A stretch of DNA of 64,000 nt, taken from NCBI GenBank assembly GCA_018136815.1, contig CM030931.1:2211398-2275397 (forward strand). Direction: 5' to 3'. The stretch comes from Isochrysis galbana. Its lineage: Eukaryota; Haptophyta; Isochrysidales; Isochrysidaceae. Every line of letters starts with the position of its first letter. Position 1 is the first letter of the stretch. The translations under genes and the position numbers were made by a program. Below are positions 20,264-31,344 of this stretch, piece after piece. The notes below the pieces were generated by a model, which worked only from the letters and a program-made list of their open reading frames with translations, was not told the DNA's origin and made no database searches.

Positions 20264-20494
20264 CTAAAACTGATCACATATGGCCTTAGAGCGCGTCCTT
20301 GAAGAGATTAAATCACTCATACACATAGCATGGCCCACGTCTGTAGGAGCCTCATCAACCGATGACATAGCTCCCATAGTAGGGTCAAAATCTTCAACAA
20401 AAGGCTCATACAAATCCTCGGGAATAGGAGGAGATGCTCGTTGATCAAAAGCGTCGACTAGGTCGCCAAGGCAGAATTTGTGCTCGTCGAACAT
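20264..20494 (-). CDS. Short acidic frame of unknown origin
   Basis: A 76-residue frame (MFDEHKFCLGDLVDAFDQRA...) ending TRSKAICDQF. It is acidic and protein-like in composition but short, with no recognised motif. It ends 230 bp left of the hAT-type element. Confidence 0.25.
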   Translation of the reverse strand: MFDEHKFCLGDLVDAFDQRASPPIPEDLYEPFVEDFDPTMGAMSSVDEAPTDVGHAMCMSDLISSRTRSKAICDQF

Positions 20495-20725
20495 GCGATG
20501 ACTACAGGCTCGTAGGCAGAGAGCCGTTCGACCGAGCCGGCAGCTGACGCGGCCGTAGAATGTGCGTTGATTGTTGCTTGCGGGAAGATGTCTGAAAGGT
20601 CATAGTAGGAGTCGGGTCTGACAGTGTCTGCCATCGAGCGCTACGAGCGACGAGGTGGACTGAAGGCCGAAGGATGGTGACGCGTGGCGTCGGAGAGTAG
20701 CTGAGTAGGGACGAGGCTAGCTAGC

Positions 20726-21914
20726 TAGGGCCAGGTCAGAGTTTCGCGCCGGACCCCCCAAAGTTTTGCGTGAAAGTTTCGCAAAAGTTGCTCACCGGCT
20801 AGCCAAGTTTCACAAAAGTGTCGCGTAGTTTCTTCGGATTACGGATTACGGGTTATTGTTATTGGTTGTTGACAAGTTGTTATGTGGAGCTGCTTGTTAT
20901 TATTGCGCACGCACACCATCGGACATGGTAGTAATAGTAGGTAGTAGCACAGTAGTAGTAGCAGCAGCATCAGCAACAACAACAACAACAACAACAGCGT
21001 AGCAGCAACAGCAGCGTAGCATCAGCAGTAGCAGCAGTAGCATCAACAAGAGCAGCAGCAGTATTATTGGATGGAGCTCACTACTCCCGATTAAATTCCC
21101 ACGTTAATATTCAACGTACATTGTCTCACGCCAGTGGACGTCGTCCCACAGGCCGGTGGCCTCGACAGCGACGCACGCGCTAACGACTAACGAGCGAGAG
21201 CGACCGGAGAGAGAGGTAGCACGGAGACGGAGAGACCAACCACGGAATATCTTTAGACCGGAGAACATTTTGGACGAAATCCCTTCCGTCGGCCGAGGTG
21301 AGGAGGACGGAGAGAGAGAGGGGAGAGAGAGAGTCTCACAGAGCGACTGCAGACGAGCGTGAAGTCGAAGTCGTGTCTGTTTATTACCTTAAACGAGCCA
21401 ACACTTATAGTAACATCAAAAACAAAATTCGAATCGCAAATTTCGAGACCAAAATCTGGAAACCTGGGCTTGAGACCATGCGGAATCCGAATGTGTGTGT
21501 CTTGGGTGTCAGTAGCAACACGGGGAACTGTTCAATTGTGAGTGCGGGCACGTACTTACACGAATATTCATGCCTACGGCCTTCAGCTTCGTCTGAAGGG
21601 CAGGAATACAACAATAGGTGCAAGGTGAGAGCCGCCACGGGGAAGCCGCTCGCTTCGTGACGATGACCGCATTGGAAATGACCTCAAGACTGCGTGAATA
21701 ATGTCATGAAAATCATAATAATTAGCTTTGGCGGCTGGGTGGGCGCGGCCGGCATGCGCAAGAAAAATCCCCACCCCCCCTCCCCCCGGCCCCCGGAGTT
21801 TCGCGCAAGTTGCGCATAATGGGCGATTTTGAGCCCAAATTTCGCGAAAGTTTTTTCCCCACAGAAGTGGCCCAAGTTTCGAAATGCGTTTCACGAAACT
21901 CTGACCTGGCCCTA
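20726..21914. mobile_element. Non-autonomous hAT-type element with TIRs and 8-bp TSD
   Basis: Perfect 21-bp terminal inverted repeats lie at 20726-20746 and 21894-21914, beginning TAGGGCCAGGTCAGA. Both ends are flanked by the same 8 bp, TAGCTAGC (20718-20725 and 21915-21922). A TIR starting (C/T)AGGG with an 8-bp duplication is the hAT pattern. No transposase frame is inside; the interior has AGC/AAC microsatellite and low-complexity sequence. The subterminal ends repeat GTTTCGC/TTTCGCGAAAG motifs. Confidence 0.85.
20935..21065. repeat. AGT/AGC/AAC trinucleotide microsatellite
   Basis: Interrupted runs of AGTAGC, CAGCAA and CAACAACAA within the hAT-type element. Confidence 0.9.
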
Positions 21915-21922
21915 TAGCTAGC

Positions 21923-22556
21923 GAGCTAGTGGTAGAAAGAGAATGAGAATGAGAGCTTCTTAGGTCCGAGGTAGACACAGGAGACTACGACGCTAGATCC
22001 CCAAAAGATTAAGGACACAGAACCACACACACTAAGCCAAACGGGGCGAAGGCCAAGCGTCGGCACCAGGGCAATTCAGCAACGCGCAGACATGCGACGG
22101 AGGGGTCGGCACAACGAGGACAGACCTCGCTGGGGAGCTGTGACCGAGACACGGAGAGAAGACAAAAGACAATCACGGAACATTTGATGACATCGAGAGA
22201 AAGTAAGAGAAGAGGCGGTATACCAATCGACGAGACCTTGAGGCCTAAAAATAACCCACTGGTTAAAGTAAAAGTCTGTCATCGTATGGAATACGACAGT
22301 CTCCCTTCTTATGTCTTATGGTAGTATTATAGCAGAGTTTGCCAGCTTTTTCTAGATGTTTTTCTAGGCGTTAGCCCCGAATCTTCAGAGTTTTATTTTC
22401 TGAGAAAAGCTACAGCTCAACAAATCGCCTTGTATGTGCATACAACTTGACGATGCGACACACCACAAAGCGCAAATCAACAACACGCATGATGGCATAC
22501 GGCTGGCCATGACGATAATAGCGGCCTTAGATAGATGAGCGTTTCCACACGGCTAA
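21923..22556. other. No gene seen; contains a LINE-tail-like motif
   Basis: TTAGCCCCGAATCTTCAGAG at about 22372-22391, followed by T-rich sequence, resembles the 3' terminus of the LINE copies at 50560 and 61350. The rest is unremarkable. Confidence 0.4.
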
Positions 22557-23933
22557 TCACACCTCTAGGTGAGACAGCCATTCTCTTCGATCTCCCACCC
22601 ATGCAGCTGCATCATCCCACCGGGGGGGCGAAACGTCACGTAGTAGCCTCGGTTCGTCAACCAAATCGTCCCCAAGACCGAGCCATCTCCTCCGGAGCAC
22701 CTTGGCGTCCATTTCGACAGCAGCGCGTGGTTTATGCAGTAGGGTGACAAGTTCCTGACTATCAGAAGATGATTCCTCGCTGCTCGATGGCTCGTCCTCA
22801 TCAGTAACGATCAATGGCCGTCCTTTCTCTTGAGAGCGTTTCTGTACAAGTGTGTTCATCGCTGAGGCTGACAGCATTGAGAGCATTAGCATCTCTGCGG
22901 CGAGATATGGGACGCGGGACTTGTGAACCACAGGTCGCCTGGGCGAGCTCTCCATCATATCATCTGGAAACGCGACGGATCTCTGCGGCTCGGATGCATC
23001 AGCGGGCGTTTCCATCATGGCCAATCTATACGGTGGCCTAGGCTTACGCTTCCCTTGCACAGCCTTTCGCTGGACCGATTGCTGTTTCTGTGGATATGTA
23101 TGGCGTTCCCGCTTTGGTTGAGAATGGGGTGAGCCTGGCTTTTGCCTGTTTATCTTCCCAGCGGCAACGCTTTGAGAACTCTGACCGTTTGCGCCTGCAG
23201 TCCTGCCGGGCGCATGATGCGTCCTCGGCCAATCCGAGTAGCTGAATGGGCCCATCATTCTGTTGTCGGGCTCCTCTTGTGGTTTTATCTTCTCACCACT
23301 AAATGATGTGATCCATTCTCTCACCCGCTCCGTCGATGCAGACAAGCCCGCATCTCGGATGGCAGCCGAAACTTTGGATGCCCTGATTGAGAACTTCAAA
23401 GACCCTCTCGCTTTCCTTTTTGAGAGGCGGAACACCACACGGCGAAGGAGGTGACGATATGCATCCTGGCCGTCAGTTCGTGTCCAGTTAACCTTTGCTG
23501 ATCTAGCAGAAGTTCGATGGTCAAGTGCACGCTCCGTTATAGAGACCATCATGTCGCGGAAGTCGGTGAAAGCTAGCTCATTTGGTATTCCGTTCTCTGT
23601 CACATTGTCCTCGAAGAGCGTTCGCACACAAGGCACGCGTACCTTAGGTTCATCAGCCTGCTCCTCTGACGCCGTACTCAGGGGTGCACTACCGATGGCT
23701 CGGACGGCCGCCGCCAGAAACTCCCCCAATACAGTATATCTCTCTTGCGCTGCAGAGAGGAACGAATCGCGCATCGCCTCCTGCAAGCTCGCTGGCCAAG
23801 CACCATACCTCCGCAGAGTTCCCTTGCCTCTGCTGAGGCCAACAGCATGCAGCTGGCGCAAGATGTGAAGGATGTGTGACGCCACGACGCTTACTCCCGC
23901 CGTGAGCGCAGCAGGGCCCTGGACGACCTCCAT
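22557..23933 (-). CDS. Unknown protein, single long frame
   Basis: The frame from the ATG at 23933 gives 458 residues; it is open about 30 codons further upstream without an ATG. Residues 1-100 are helical (ASHILHILRQLHAVGL, FLSAAQERYTVLGEFLAAAV). Residues 120-215 are mixed charged sequence with FTDFRDMMVSITERAL and AYRHLLRRVVFRLSKRK. A basic low-complexity centre follows (about 245-320), then a Ser/Glu patch DEDEPSSSEESSSDSQE. Nuclear location is plausible from the basic stretches but not shown. I do not recognise a domain. Length and lack of stops argue that it is a gene. Confidence 0.55.
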   Translation of the reverse strand: MEVVQGPAALTAGVSVVASHILHILRQLHAVGLSRGKGTLRRYGAWPASLQEAMRDSFLSAAQERYTVLGEFLAAAVRAIGSAPLSTASEEQADEPKVRVPCVRTLFEDNVTENGIPNELAFTDFRDMMVSITERALDHRTSARSAKVNWTRTDGQDAYRHLLRRVVFRLSKRKARGSLKFSIRASKVSAAIRDAGLSASTERVREWITSFSGEKIKPQEEPDNRMMGPFSYSDWPRTHHAPGRTAGANGQSSQSVAAGKINRQKPGSPHSQPKRERHTYPQKQQSVQRKAVQGKRKPRPPYRLAMMETPADASEPQRSVAFPDDMMESSPRRPVVHKSRVPYLAAEMLMLSMLSASAMNTLVQKRSQEKGRPLIVTDEDEPSSSEESSSDSQELVTLLHKPRAAVEMDAKVLRRRWLGLGDDLVDEPRLLRDVSPPRWDDAAAWVGDRREWLSHLEV

Positions 23934-24196
23934 ACAGCCGCCAGCTTGCGGACGTTGGCTCACCCACCGCACCGACCGAGCGAGCGCGGGAAATTCGTGC
24001 CAAGTAGTACTGCTAGTCTGGTGCACTCCAAGTCAAGAGACTAAGAGACTGAGATGGTTCCTATTAGAGGATTTTTGCAAGGTTCTCGTAAGGTTTGAGG
24101 AGCGTGGTTGGAACAGCTCCTTCAACTCTCTTACAACCGCTCTGCAAAAAAAGATTTCCGCTGGTACTCGGTTGAAAGAGCGATCTCGCCGCTGGG

Positions 24197-24990
24197 ATGC
24201 CCACTCTCCCCTACACCGCGCAGGAGTTGGAGGACTCCCTCCTCGCCCTGGCGCAGCACATGTGGATTGCCGGGTGCAGGCGGCGCAGGCAGGCACGGCT
24301 GCATGGAGTGAGGCGGCGCCGCGCGCTGCGCCCGCGCGCAATGGAGACAGCTCTCCTTGTGTTCGCGGCAGCGCCGCTGTTGCGCACGACGCGCTCACGC
24401 ATTGGGCCGGAGCGCCTTTCGCTCGCTCGACTCGAACGAGAATCAGCGGCTGTGGGCGGCGACGAGCATGTGCTCGTGCGTGACATATATTCGCGCTTCG
24501 GTGTGCGGCTTGCAGACCTTCCGGACTTTATTCATGCACTGCAGCTGCCGGCTCGCTTCCGTTTGCGCGGCAGGCATGTGGTCAGTGGAGAGGAAGCTGC
24601 CCTTATCACTCTCAGGCGGTTCAAAACTGCAGGTGAGCGCGCGTGCTCCCCTCCCCTCACAATCAATGGTGACCTCCACCATGCTCGCCTTACTCCGCCT
24701 CCTCGTGTGTTCGCTCAGGTAGTGCGACTCCTTTGGCATGGGAGTGCGGGCGAAGTGAGTCAGCAATCTCGGAGGCGCATGCCGCTGTTGTGGATCACAT
24801 CCACACCACATTTTCACATCTTGTTGATTCCCGCAGCTTTTCGTCATTTGCGCCATTGTTTCCCCGGTTCGCGGCTGCTTTTGTGGCCGAGGGAGTCCCA
24901 GTCCCAAATCTTGTGGGCTTCGTGGACGGCAAGCTGTGGGAAACTGCGCGGCCAGTGCGTGGACAACCCCCGGCGCATTTGTGTCTTATT
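24197..24990 (+). pseudogene. PIF/Harbinger-type transposase N-terminal part, two exons
   Basis: Exon 1 is 24197-24632 and exon 2 starts at 24719, with GTGAGC/CTCAG intron ends and phase preserved. Conserved features of the DDE_Tnp_4/HARBI1 family are present: ALITLRRFKTAG, then after the junction WECGRSESAISEAHAAVVDHI (family FGRS.S.LSEI...V..HI), then LVGFVDGKLWETARPV, where family members have the first catalytic Asp in (F/I)DGT. The later DDE residues are missing; sequence becomes AT-rich and noncoding from about 24990. It is therefore a truncated copy. A second relative is at 41350-41740. Confidence 0.72.
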
Positions 24991-25198
24991 GTATGTACAC
25001 ATATTTTCTTTTTCTACATATTTGGGCGGATTTTCCACAGATTTCGACATATTTTTACTACAGCTACAGCATACTTGGGCAAAAAAGTGTACATATACAT
25101 ATTTTTACCTAGCCCTAAGCCACCACGGTGGCGGACTAGGGGGGGGCGGCAGCTACTCACGGGCGTTTTATTTTTTTCGTTTGAGTGAGAAACGAGAT

Positions 25199-25981
25199 TC
25201 ACGGTGGCGGCCGTCGCCGCCAGAGGCCTTCCGAGCCTCCCGGAGGTGTGGCGGCCATCGGACGTTGCTCCATGCCGGGGTCAGGTGAGCTCCTTCCTAC
25301 AACACCCTTAGCTGGTGGCTTGGCGCGCTCCTCCACACGCTCGCGTGCACCACACCCTCCCCAGCCCTGCCTCGCACGCCTGCTCATGAGCTTGATGTTG
25401 GTGTCGGTCATGATGGTGTGCCTTTGCCTATTCTCCACCTCCTCCGTCACGCTCACGTCCCACGAGAAGATGTCATTCATCCACCGAAGAATGTTCCAGG
25501 AGAGCCCGGCACACAGGCGCACGAGGTTCCACTTCTCGCTCGAGAAGACGACCCGAAGATGCTCCTTCACCTCCTCGTACGCCTCCTCGCGGAACTTCTT
25601 CCTCAGCGCCTCAAACATGCCACAATTTGGCAGGGTCGCGAGGCCCTCGCTCAGCCGTTCGCCGTTGGAGCCTTGCAACTTGTACAGCGCGCGAAAGCAC
25701 AGCTCGGGCAGGTCGTCCGGATTTGTCCACCGAGCCATCATAGCTGCCAAGATGCCCGCCTCCTTGTCCCACATTGACGATGACGTGATCTGTGACACTG
25801 TTCCTGACCGCATCTCCGCCGCCGCTGCGAGAACTGCGCAGCGGCGGCGCTGAAACTCATACTGTGAGCTCAGATGCTTGCGGTCGGCCGTGAGGCGTCG
25901 CACGCGGCCCTCAGCCTCCTCAAGCCGGCCATTCAGCCGCGCAACCTCGGCCCAAGCCTCACTCTGTTCATCGCCCCTCAT
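25199..25981 (-). CDS. Unknown protein with N-terminal coiled coil
   Basis: Start placed at the ATG at 25981 (260 residues); an earlier ATG at 26083 would add a low-complexity leader made of GGTGGATAGAGGGCA repeats. Residues 10-45 look coiled-coil (AWAEVARLNGRLEEAEGRV). The middle is well ordered: LAAMMARWTNPDDLPELCF, LYKLQGSNGERLSEGLATL, FREEAYEEVKEHLRVVFSSE, LCAGLSWNILRWMNDIFSWD. The C-terminus is Arg/Pro-rich. I know no matching family. It faces the Harbinger fragment tail to tail and might be an accessory protein of some mobile element. Confidence 0.55.
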   Translation of the reverse strand: MRGDEQSEAWAEVARLNGRLEEAEGRVRRLTADRKHLSSQYEFQRRRCAVLAAAAEMRSGTVSQITSSSMWDKEAGILAAMMARWTNPDDLPELCFRALYKLQGSNGERLSEGLATLPNCGMFEALRKKFREEAYEEVKEHLRVVFSSEKWNLVRLCAGLSWNILRWMNDIFSWDVSVTEEVENRQRHTIMTDTNIKLMSRRARQGWGGCGARERVEERAKPPAKGVVGRSSPDPGMEQRPMAATPPGGSEGLWRRRPPP

Positions 25982-26761
25982 CCCGACTAGTACTCCTAGG
26001 AGGGAGGAGAGCGAGGGAGCGAGGGAGCCTGGTGGATAGAGGGCAGGTGGATAGAGGGCAGAGGGCAGGTAGTAGGCCTGCATTTATTGATGAAACGGAG
26101 CCATTTATGGAAAAGGTGTAAAAGAGCATTGTTGCAAATTCGCAGTTCGGAAAGAGGGAAGGGAACGTTAATATCGGGCGCTGTACGAAAATTCTCGAAC
26201 ATGTGGATCATGATACCCCATAGAAGATTGGCTACCTGCCAACTCAGAAAACTCTATAAAATGGAGTCATATAACATCAAAGTGTTAGGTAGAGTAATAT
26301 GATGATTCTCAGTCAAATGAAACGGCTACGAGATAAATGTCGGGCGCCTGTACAAATATTATCGAACAGACGGTTCCCAAACCCCTTTGCAAAGAGAGGA
26401 CACCGCAACCGAGAGGAGAGTAGAAGAGAGCTCGTCGCAACCGGCAGGTCCGATTTCCTGGGGGGAGGGGCGGGGGAGGGGCGGTGGCTGACGGACCCCC
26501 TTTTTTTGCCACAGTGACGCCCAATCGCGCCTGCCAAAACGCGCACCGTCGCGGCCCCCGGCCCCCGGTGACCGGTGATGACGTCGTCACGCCCCGAAGA
26601 TGCAAGATGCACCGTGAGCGCCCAACTTTCACGAGAGTGGAGAGTGGGGGGGAGTGAGGCCCTGACTGAGTGAGGCCCCCCTCGACAGTGACCAGTCATA
26701 AGAAGATTAGTAGGTTGTAGGGTGGTGGCTCTTGATTGCAAGAGGGAGAGCCTCTCCAAGG

Positions 26762-26845
26762 TCACGTTCCGTCGGAAGAGGACCAAAGTAATCATGGGCA
26801 TTTGACGGCTCACCCCGAGTCTGTTCCATGTTTGACGGAACGCGA
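26762..26845. mobile_element. 84-bp minimal derivative of the TCGCGTTCCGTC element
   Basis: The left end TCACGTTCCGTCGGAAGAGG and the right end TTTGACGGAACGCGA face each other with only about 60 bp between. The inner right side (CATTTGACGGCTCA, CCGAGTCTGTTCC) matches the inverse of 57714-57760, so both termini of the larger element are retained. Confidence 0.75.
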
Positions 26846-27575
26846 CCCCTTCGGGGTAAGACGTAAAACCCATGGGGTGGCTCTCCACTATGCGCGTTAG
26901 GGAGGAGGGCAACGCGCACCGCCTATCGTTGTCGTGCGGCCAGACGCCGAGGCAACACAAACAAAATCTACACCTACGCCATCGCACATCGAGCAACACT
27001 TCACAATTCTCGTTGAGCGCTCGTCAACCGTGCATCCGACATGGCACACACAGAGAAAACTCACGCAACGCGCCAATGCACGCAAGGCGGCAGGGACACA
27101 TATCGCAAGATTGCACAGCACGGTTTGACGCTAGCGTGGGTGGGCCTTTGCACCAGCAGCATCGCAAGTGCGTTGTACGAACACTCAAAGCCATAACAAC
27201 GATCAAAATATACGGCGAGGTCCACCTGCCGAAGGCTCCTCTTGAGTGGGTCAGCTGCCACTCAGCATGCACGAGCGAGAAGCAGAAGATCTATCGGCAC
27301 GACTTGGGCAAATCAATTTACAACACGCAAAGCCCGAGCGCCGAGGGCACCAAAGTATCGCAGCAGCAAGACAACATAAGGTTTCCGAACAAAAAACACG
27401 AGTTCACTTACATGAGCGGAGGTCATGGAGTTGTTAGGACCACTGCACCGCATCGACAGTCGAAACTGGTTGATGGAACCCGAGTCGGCACTCGTAAGTG
27501 GATGATCAAGCAACATACATGCTTTCGTACGTTTGCAGTGCGTCACAGCTTTGCATATCGCGCTCCAGAACTTAA
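26846..27575. other. No recognisable gene
   Basis: Several overlapping frames exist on both strands but none has family motifs or splice context. Confidence 0.35.
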
Positions 27576-28270
27576 TTAGAAGCCCTGGAGCTTCTCCGGC
27601 GTAATGGTGGGGTTTGCCTGAAGACAGATGGCGTAGGGAGGGGAGGTCCGCATCGCGAAATAGTGACCGGAGGAATGTGTTGGCTCAAAGTAGGCGCAGA
27701 AGTAGCACAAAGATGGCGGGCCATCAGGGTGGAGAACCGCACCTGCATGAGCTGCTGCTTACCCATGGCCTTATAGTCAAACGAGCATTCATGCTTGTCT
27801 GACGCACGATGGCCAGCGCAAAAAAAATAGTCGCACTTGCACTGGAAGCCGAGAAGCCCAATTTTCTTGTTGCAGGTCCAGCAGCGCGAGGTATTGGTTT
27901 GGATAGGCCTTGCGGGTTCGCCCGCGCTTGCAGCATCGCAAGCTGACGAATTAGCCACAGCAGCAATCGCATGCTCCGACTTCAAACCGACCGAAGCACT
28001 CGAGGTGGCAAGCTCAGGGACAGGGGAAGGCGTGAATGGCGCAGCAGCAGATGACGGTTCCGGAGCTGGGCTGGGCGCCGGACACACTGACATGGGTTGC
28101 GGTGCCTCGGCGGCGGGCGCAGCAGCAGGAGCGGCCTTGGACTGGTCCTTGGCAATCTTGTCCTTATAGCACTTTGAGCACATGCCCATAGTCTGCGGGT
28201 TGCCAAAGAAGCCACATCCCTGGGCGCAAAGGGTCGGTGTGGGCGCGACGTTGTCGTTGCTGGCCTCCAT
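27576..28270 (-). CDS. A20/AN1 zinc-finger stress-associated protein, two exons
   Basis: Exon 1 is 28270-27743 and exon 2 is 27617-27576, joined by a GT/AG intron (CAG/GTGCGG, TTCAG) in phase 0; total 189 residues, normal for the SAP/ZFAND family. The A20 finger is at residues 15-37 (CAQGCGFFGNP, MCSKCYKDK). A Pro/Ala-rich linker follows. The AN1 finger is at about 128-170 (RCWTCNKKIGLLGFQCKC, YFFCAGHRASDKHECSFDY). Exon 2 supplies the usual short tail ANPTITPEKLQGF. These proteins bind ubiquitin through A20 and link to stress responses and proteasome function in the cytosol. The assigned start (ATG 28270) gives the expected short leader. Confidence 0.9.
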
Positions 28271-28299
28271 CTGTTCGCGTGAAAGTCTCGGAAGAGGTC

Positions 28300-29480
28300 T
28301 GAACACAGGAAGGGAGAAGAGGGCTCAGGCGTCCGGAGCAATTGTGGTCGAGCAGGGCGGGCAGGTTGGGGATCAGGGCTGCCCACTGGGGGGGCGGAGA
28401 GGGCGTGACGAGCGTGGAGGTTGGCCCGACCGAGCGGTCCAGCCACCTGCCGCGCGCTCGTTCCGCGCGTAGACGTGCGTCCCAGGGCGCCACCTGAGGC
28501 TGGCCGAGAGGCGGAAGGGGGGAAGGGAGGGAGGGGGCGGGGCTGACCTTCTCAGGAGAGGCGTCTCTGGGACGCTCGACAGACACTCCCGCAAGGGGGG
28601 TGGGGGAGGGAGGGGGGGGCGAAGGGGGGGAGAGGGGGAGAGGGGGCGAAGGACGATGACGACCAAAACGCCCCCCCCCCCCGCCCCACTCTACACTTAT
28701 TCTTAGAGGGGGGGGGGCCTTCTCTCCTCTCCCCCTCCTCCTCCCTCGGCTTCCCCTTCCGCCTTTTCTCCTTCTCCCTCCCCCCCTCCCTCGCCCCCCC
28801 CCCCGCCTCTTCCCGGCCTTTCGTCCCCCCTCCCCACCACATCTAAGAGGGGCGTTCTCTCTCTCCCCCTCCCCCCCCGCCGCACCTCCTCTACGCGGTG
28901 TTGTAGCCTCTCCCTTTGTAACGCACTTCCACACACACCCGCTTCTATTCTCTTCTCCCTCTGTCATCCCTCTCTCGTAGTCCCCAACCTTCTCCTCCTC
29001 GTTCTGGCTGCTACGCTCTCTCTTCTCCTCTCCTTCCTTCCCCTGACGCTCCCCCCCAAAGAATCTGTGTAATCTGTCTCGCCGTCCTCCCCGTCTTCTT
29101 CCCCTCATCTTCTCCTTCAGAGGATGATGTGACTAGCCCTCCTCTCTTCTCTCCTTTTTTTGGAAGCCGATCGAAATGAGAAGGGACTATGAAAGCGAGC
29201 GTGTATGTGTGATGGTGGGGGGGGGCGGGGGAGCGAAGAGCATAGAGAGGAGAAACTTCGCTCGGCCGTTGCCGTTCCGCTGTCGCGCCCGGCGCTCGAG
29301 ACGGGGAAGGGGGGGGGGGGGGGGGGGGGGGCGGAAGGGGAAGGGGAGGGGTTGTAACGGTGCGCATACAACCCCGCCGTCTTTCTCGGCACGCGGGCGC
29401 TCGCAAACGTTAGGGTTCCCCCCCCCCAATCAAGCCGGGCAAAGGGTGTTTCGAATGTTTCATCCTGGCGTGCGTCTGCG
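28300..29480. repeat. Low-complexity GA/CT-rich and poly-G region
   Basis: Long runs of GGGGGAGG, CCTCCC and pure G tracts (for example around 28590-28900 and 29309-29332). Arg- or Pro-rich frames on both strands are products of composition. Confidence 0.85.
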
Positions 29481-29512
29481 GCCTTGACGGGGGGATTCTC
29501 ATCATCGTTCAC

Positions 29513-31340
29513 TTCTATTTCCTTGCTCGAACAAAGAAGACTGCAAGAAGACTATCCCTTTCTAGCTCTCGCTCCCGACGATTCTCGCGCGGGCCGAGCA
29601 GGCAGCCGAGAGTTGTAACCAACCGCGGGAACCAACAGAGAGGACAGGGTTGAAACAGCGGGTTACAAGGGGCAAGAGGTGCTCCGCCTCTGTCGCAACC
29701 GCTTCGCAAAAGGACAACTCGCAGCAGAAATATCCAATTTTCGAGGTTGAAACTTTGGAGTTGACGGGAGATCGCCCTGAGAGAGGGGAGAGGAGCGCCC
29801 CGCCGCCCGCCGCCCTAACCCTCCTCCAGTTTCTTGCGCCGGTGTGCCGGTGTCTCGAATTGCGCCGCCGGGAGCCGGGAATGAGACAAGAGCAGGAGAG
29901 TAGGAGCGGGACGTTGACGCTGCTCCACGGTGAGCGTTCTTGAAGCTCATGTACCGCTACAGCGCGTCGGTCGAATATAAGTCCATACTCGAGGCTCGAG
30001 GCGCTGATGGCCATATCCCTATTCCCGTTTTTGTTTCTGTAGCTGTAGCTGTGTAGCTTGAGTGCGCGTTTCGCGTTTGGAGTTTATTGGAGTGCGCGGG
30101 CATAGGTAGGGTGCTTAATTAAGCTTTTAATGAAGCCGCGAGCCGCGAGCGCATTGATGTACGTTGTCTTGTGTGCTATCTGTGTTCTGTGTCGTAGGTC
30201 GGTCGTAGGTCGTAGGCCTGGCTGCTATGACTACTGAAAGGAAGCCCATATTCTGCTGTCAGTCACCCCGGCCTGAGGCTTAGGCCTAGGTCTAGGTAGG
30301 GCGGCAGGCGGCAGGGCCTAGGGCACATTGGACATTGAGCGCTGTGGTGGGGCTGGGGCGGCTGGCGGTTGGCGGCCATGGCTTGCGTGGGCAGCAGGAG
30401 CAGCAGGCGAATAAGCAAAAATAAAAAAGGCCGAGTGCGGTGGCATGAAACACTGAAACACCCCGGTGACCGGTGAGACCCCCGACCGGTGTCGGTGTCC
30501 CCGGAACATTTAGTCCGAACAGCCCAGCGACAAGGGGCAAAGGGCAAGGGGGGGGCTGACCACCGCCGTAGTGCTCTCGCTGGAGCGCGGCGTACAGGCG
30601 TAAGGTCGGCCGCTTGTCACAGTGGACAGTGGGTCGGTCGCCATTGCCATTGCTCCGCTCTCCGCTCCCACTTCGGATTGCGAGCGGGGGAAATGCGGGG
30701 GGGAATTCTCGCCCCTTCTCCTTCTCGTGAGAAAAATGAATAAATATTGCTGGCTCTACAAAGTACCGAGTTTTTATTTTTCAACCCAATCCCAATCTTC
30801 CCCACCTCCACCTCTATCTATCATGCAGGCCAGAGGTACCGGTACCGGAAGTGTGTGAAGTCTTACGAAATGAAATCGGGTCAAGCAAGCGCCCCGAAAC
30901 GCCGCAGACTCTGACCCTGATCGTCGCCACGGCGCCGCGTCGGGCCCGCAGCATCGTGTCTAGCGCTGCGCCAAGGGCCCGTAAGGGTAAGGCGACTAAA
31001 GGCCAAGGCTAGGGTCCAGGTATGGGTGGCAGGCGGGGGATCAACGTCCTGCTATGCAGCTTCTAAGAACAAGAGATTGAACCAAAGGCGTGCAGCCGAA
31101 TGCGAGACGTAATAGTAGCTGCGATGTACAAGTAACCGAAACCAAACCAGCACACACACCAATGCAATAGGCACAACGATCTTCGACGCGTGGCGACCTC
31201 ACTCACATGTGTGTATTGATGCGGAAGCGCAGTCTTAGAAGCTAGCGGAGGCGTGCCTCACAGCAGCGCCGAGTCGGGTCTTCGAGATCTGCGCTTCGAC
31301 TGTTAGGTGCAAACAAAAGCAAATGTAGCTGTCAAGCAAG
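29513..31340. other. No gene recognised
   Basis: Mixed sequence with an AT-richer patch (about 30730-30790) and no frame bearing a motif. Some frames on both strands are GC-driven. Confidence 0.4.
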
Positions 31341-31344
31341 CAAG

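Noticed and set aside
26872-27579. 235-residue plus frame
   Set aside because: No motif and ordinary composition-driven look; competing frames on the other strand are equally good.
28164-29108. 314-residue Arg/Gly-rich minus frame
   Set aside because: Only its right end could extend the A20/AN1 gene region; the rest is low-complexity CCTC/GGGA sequence.
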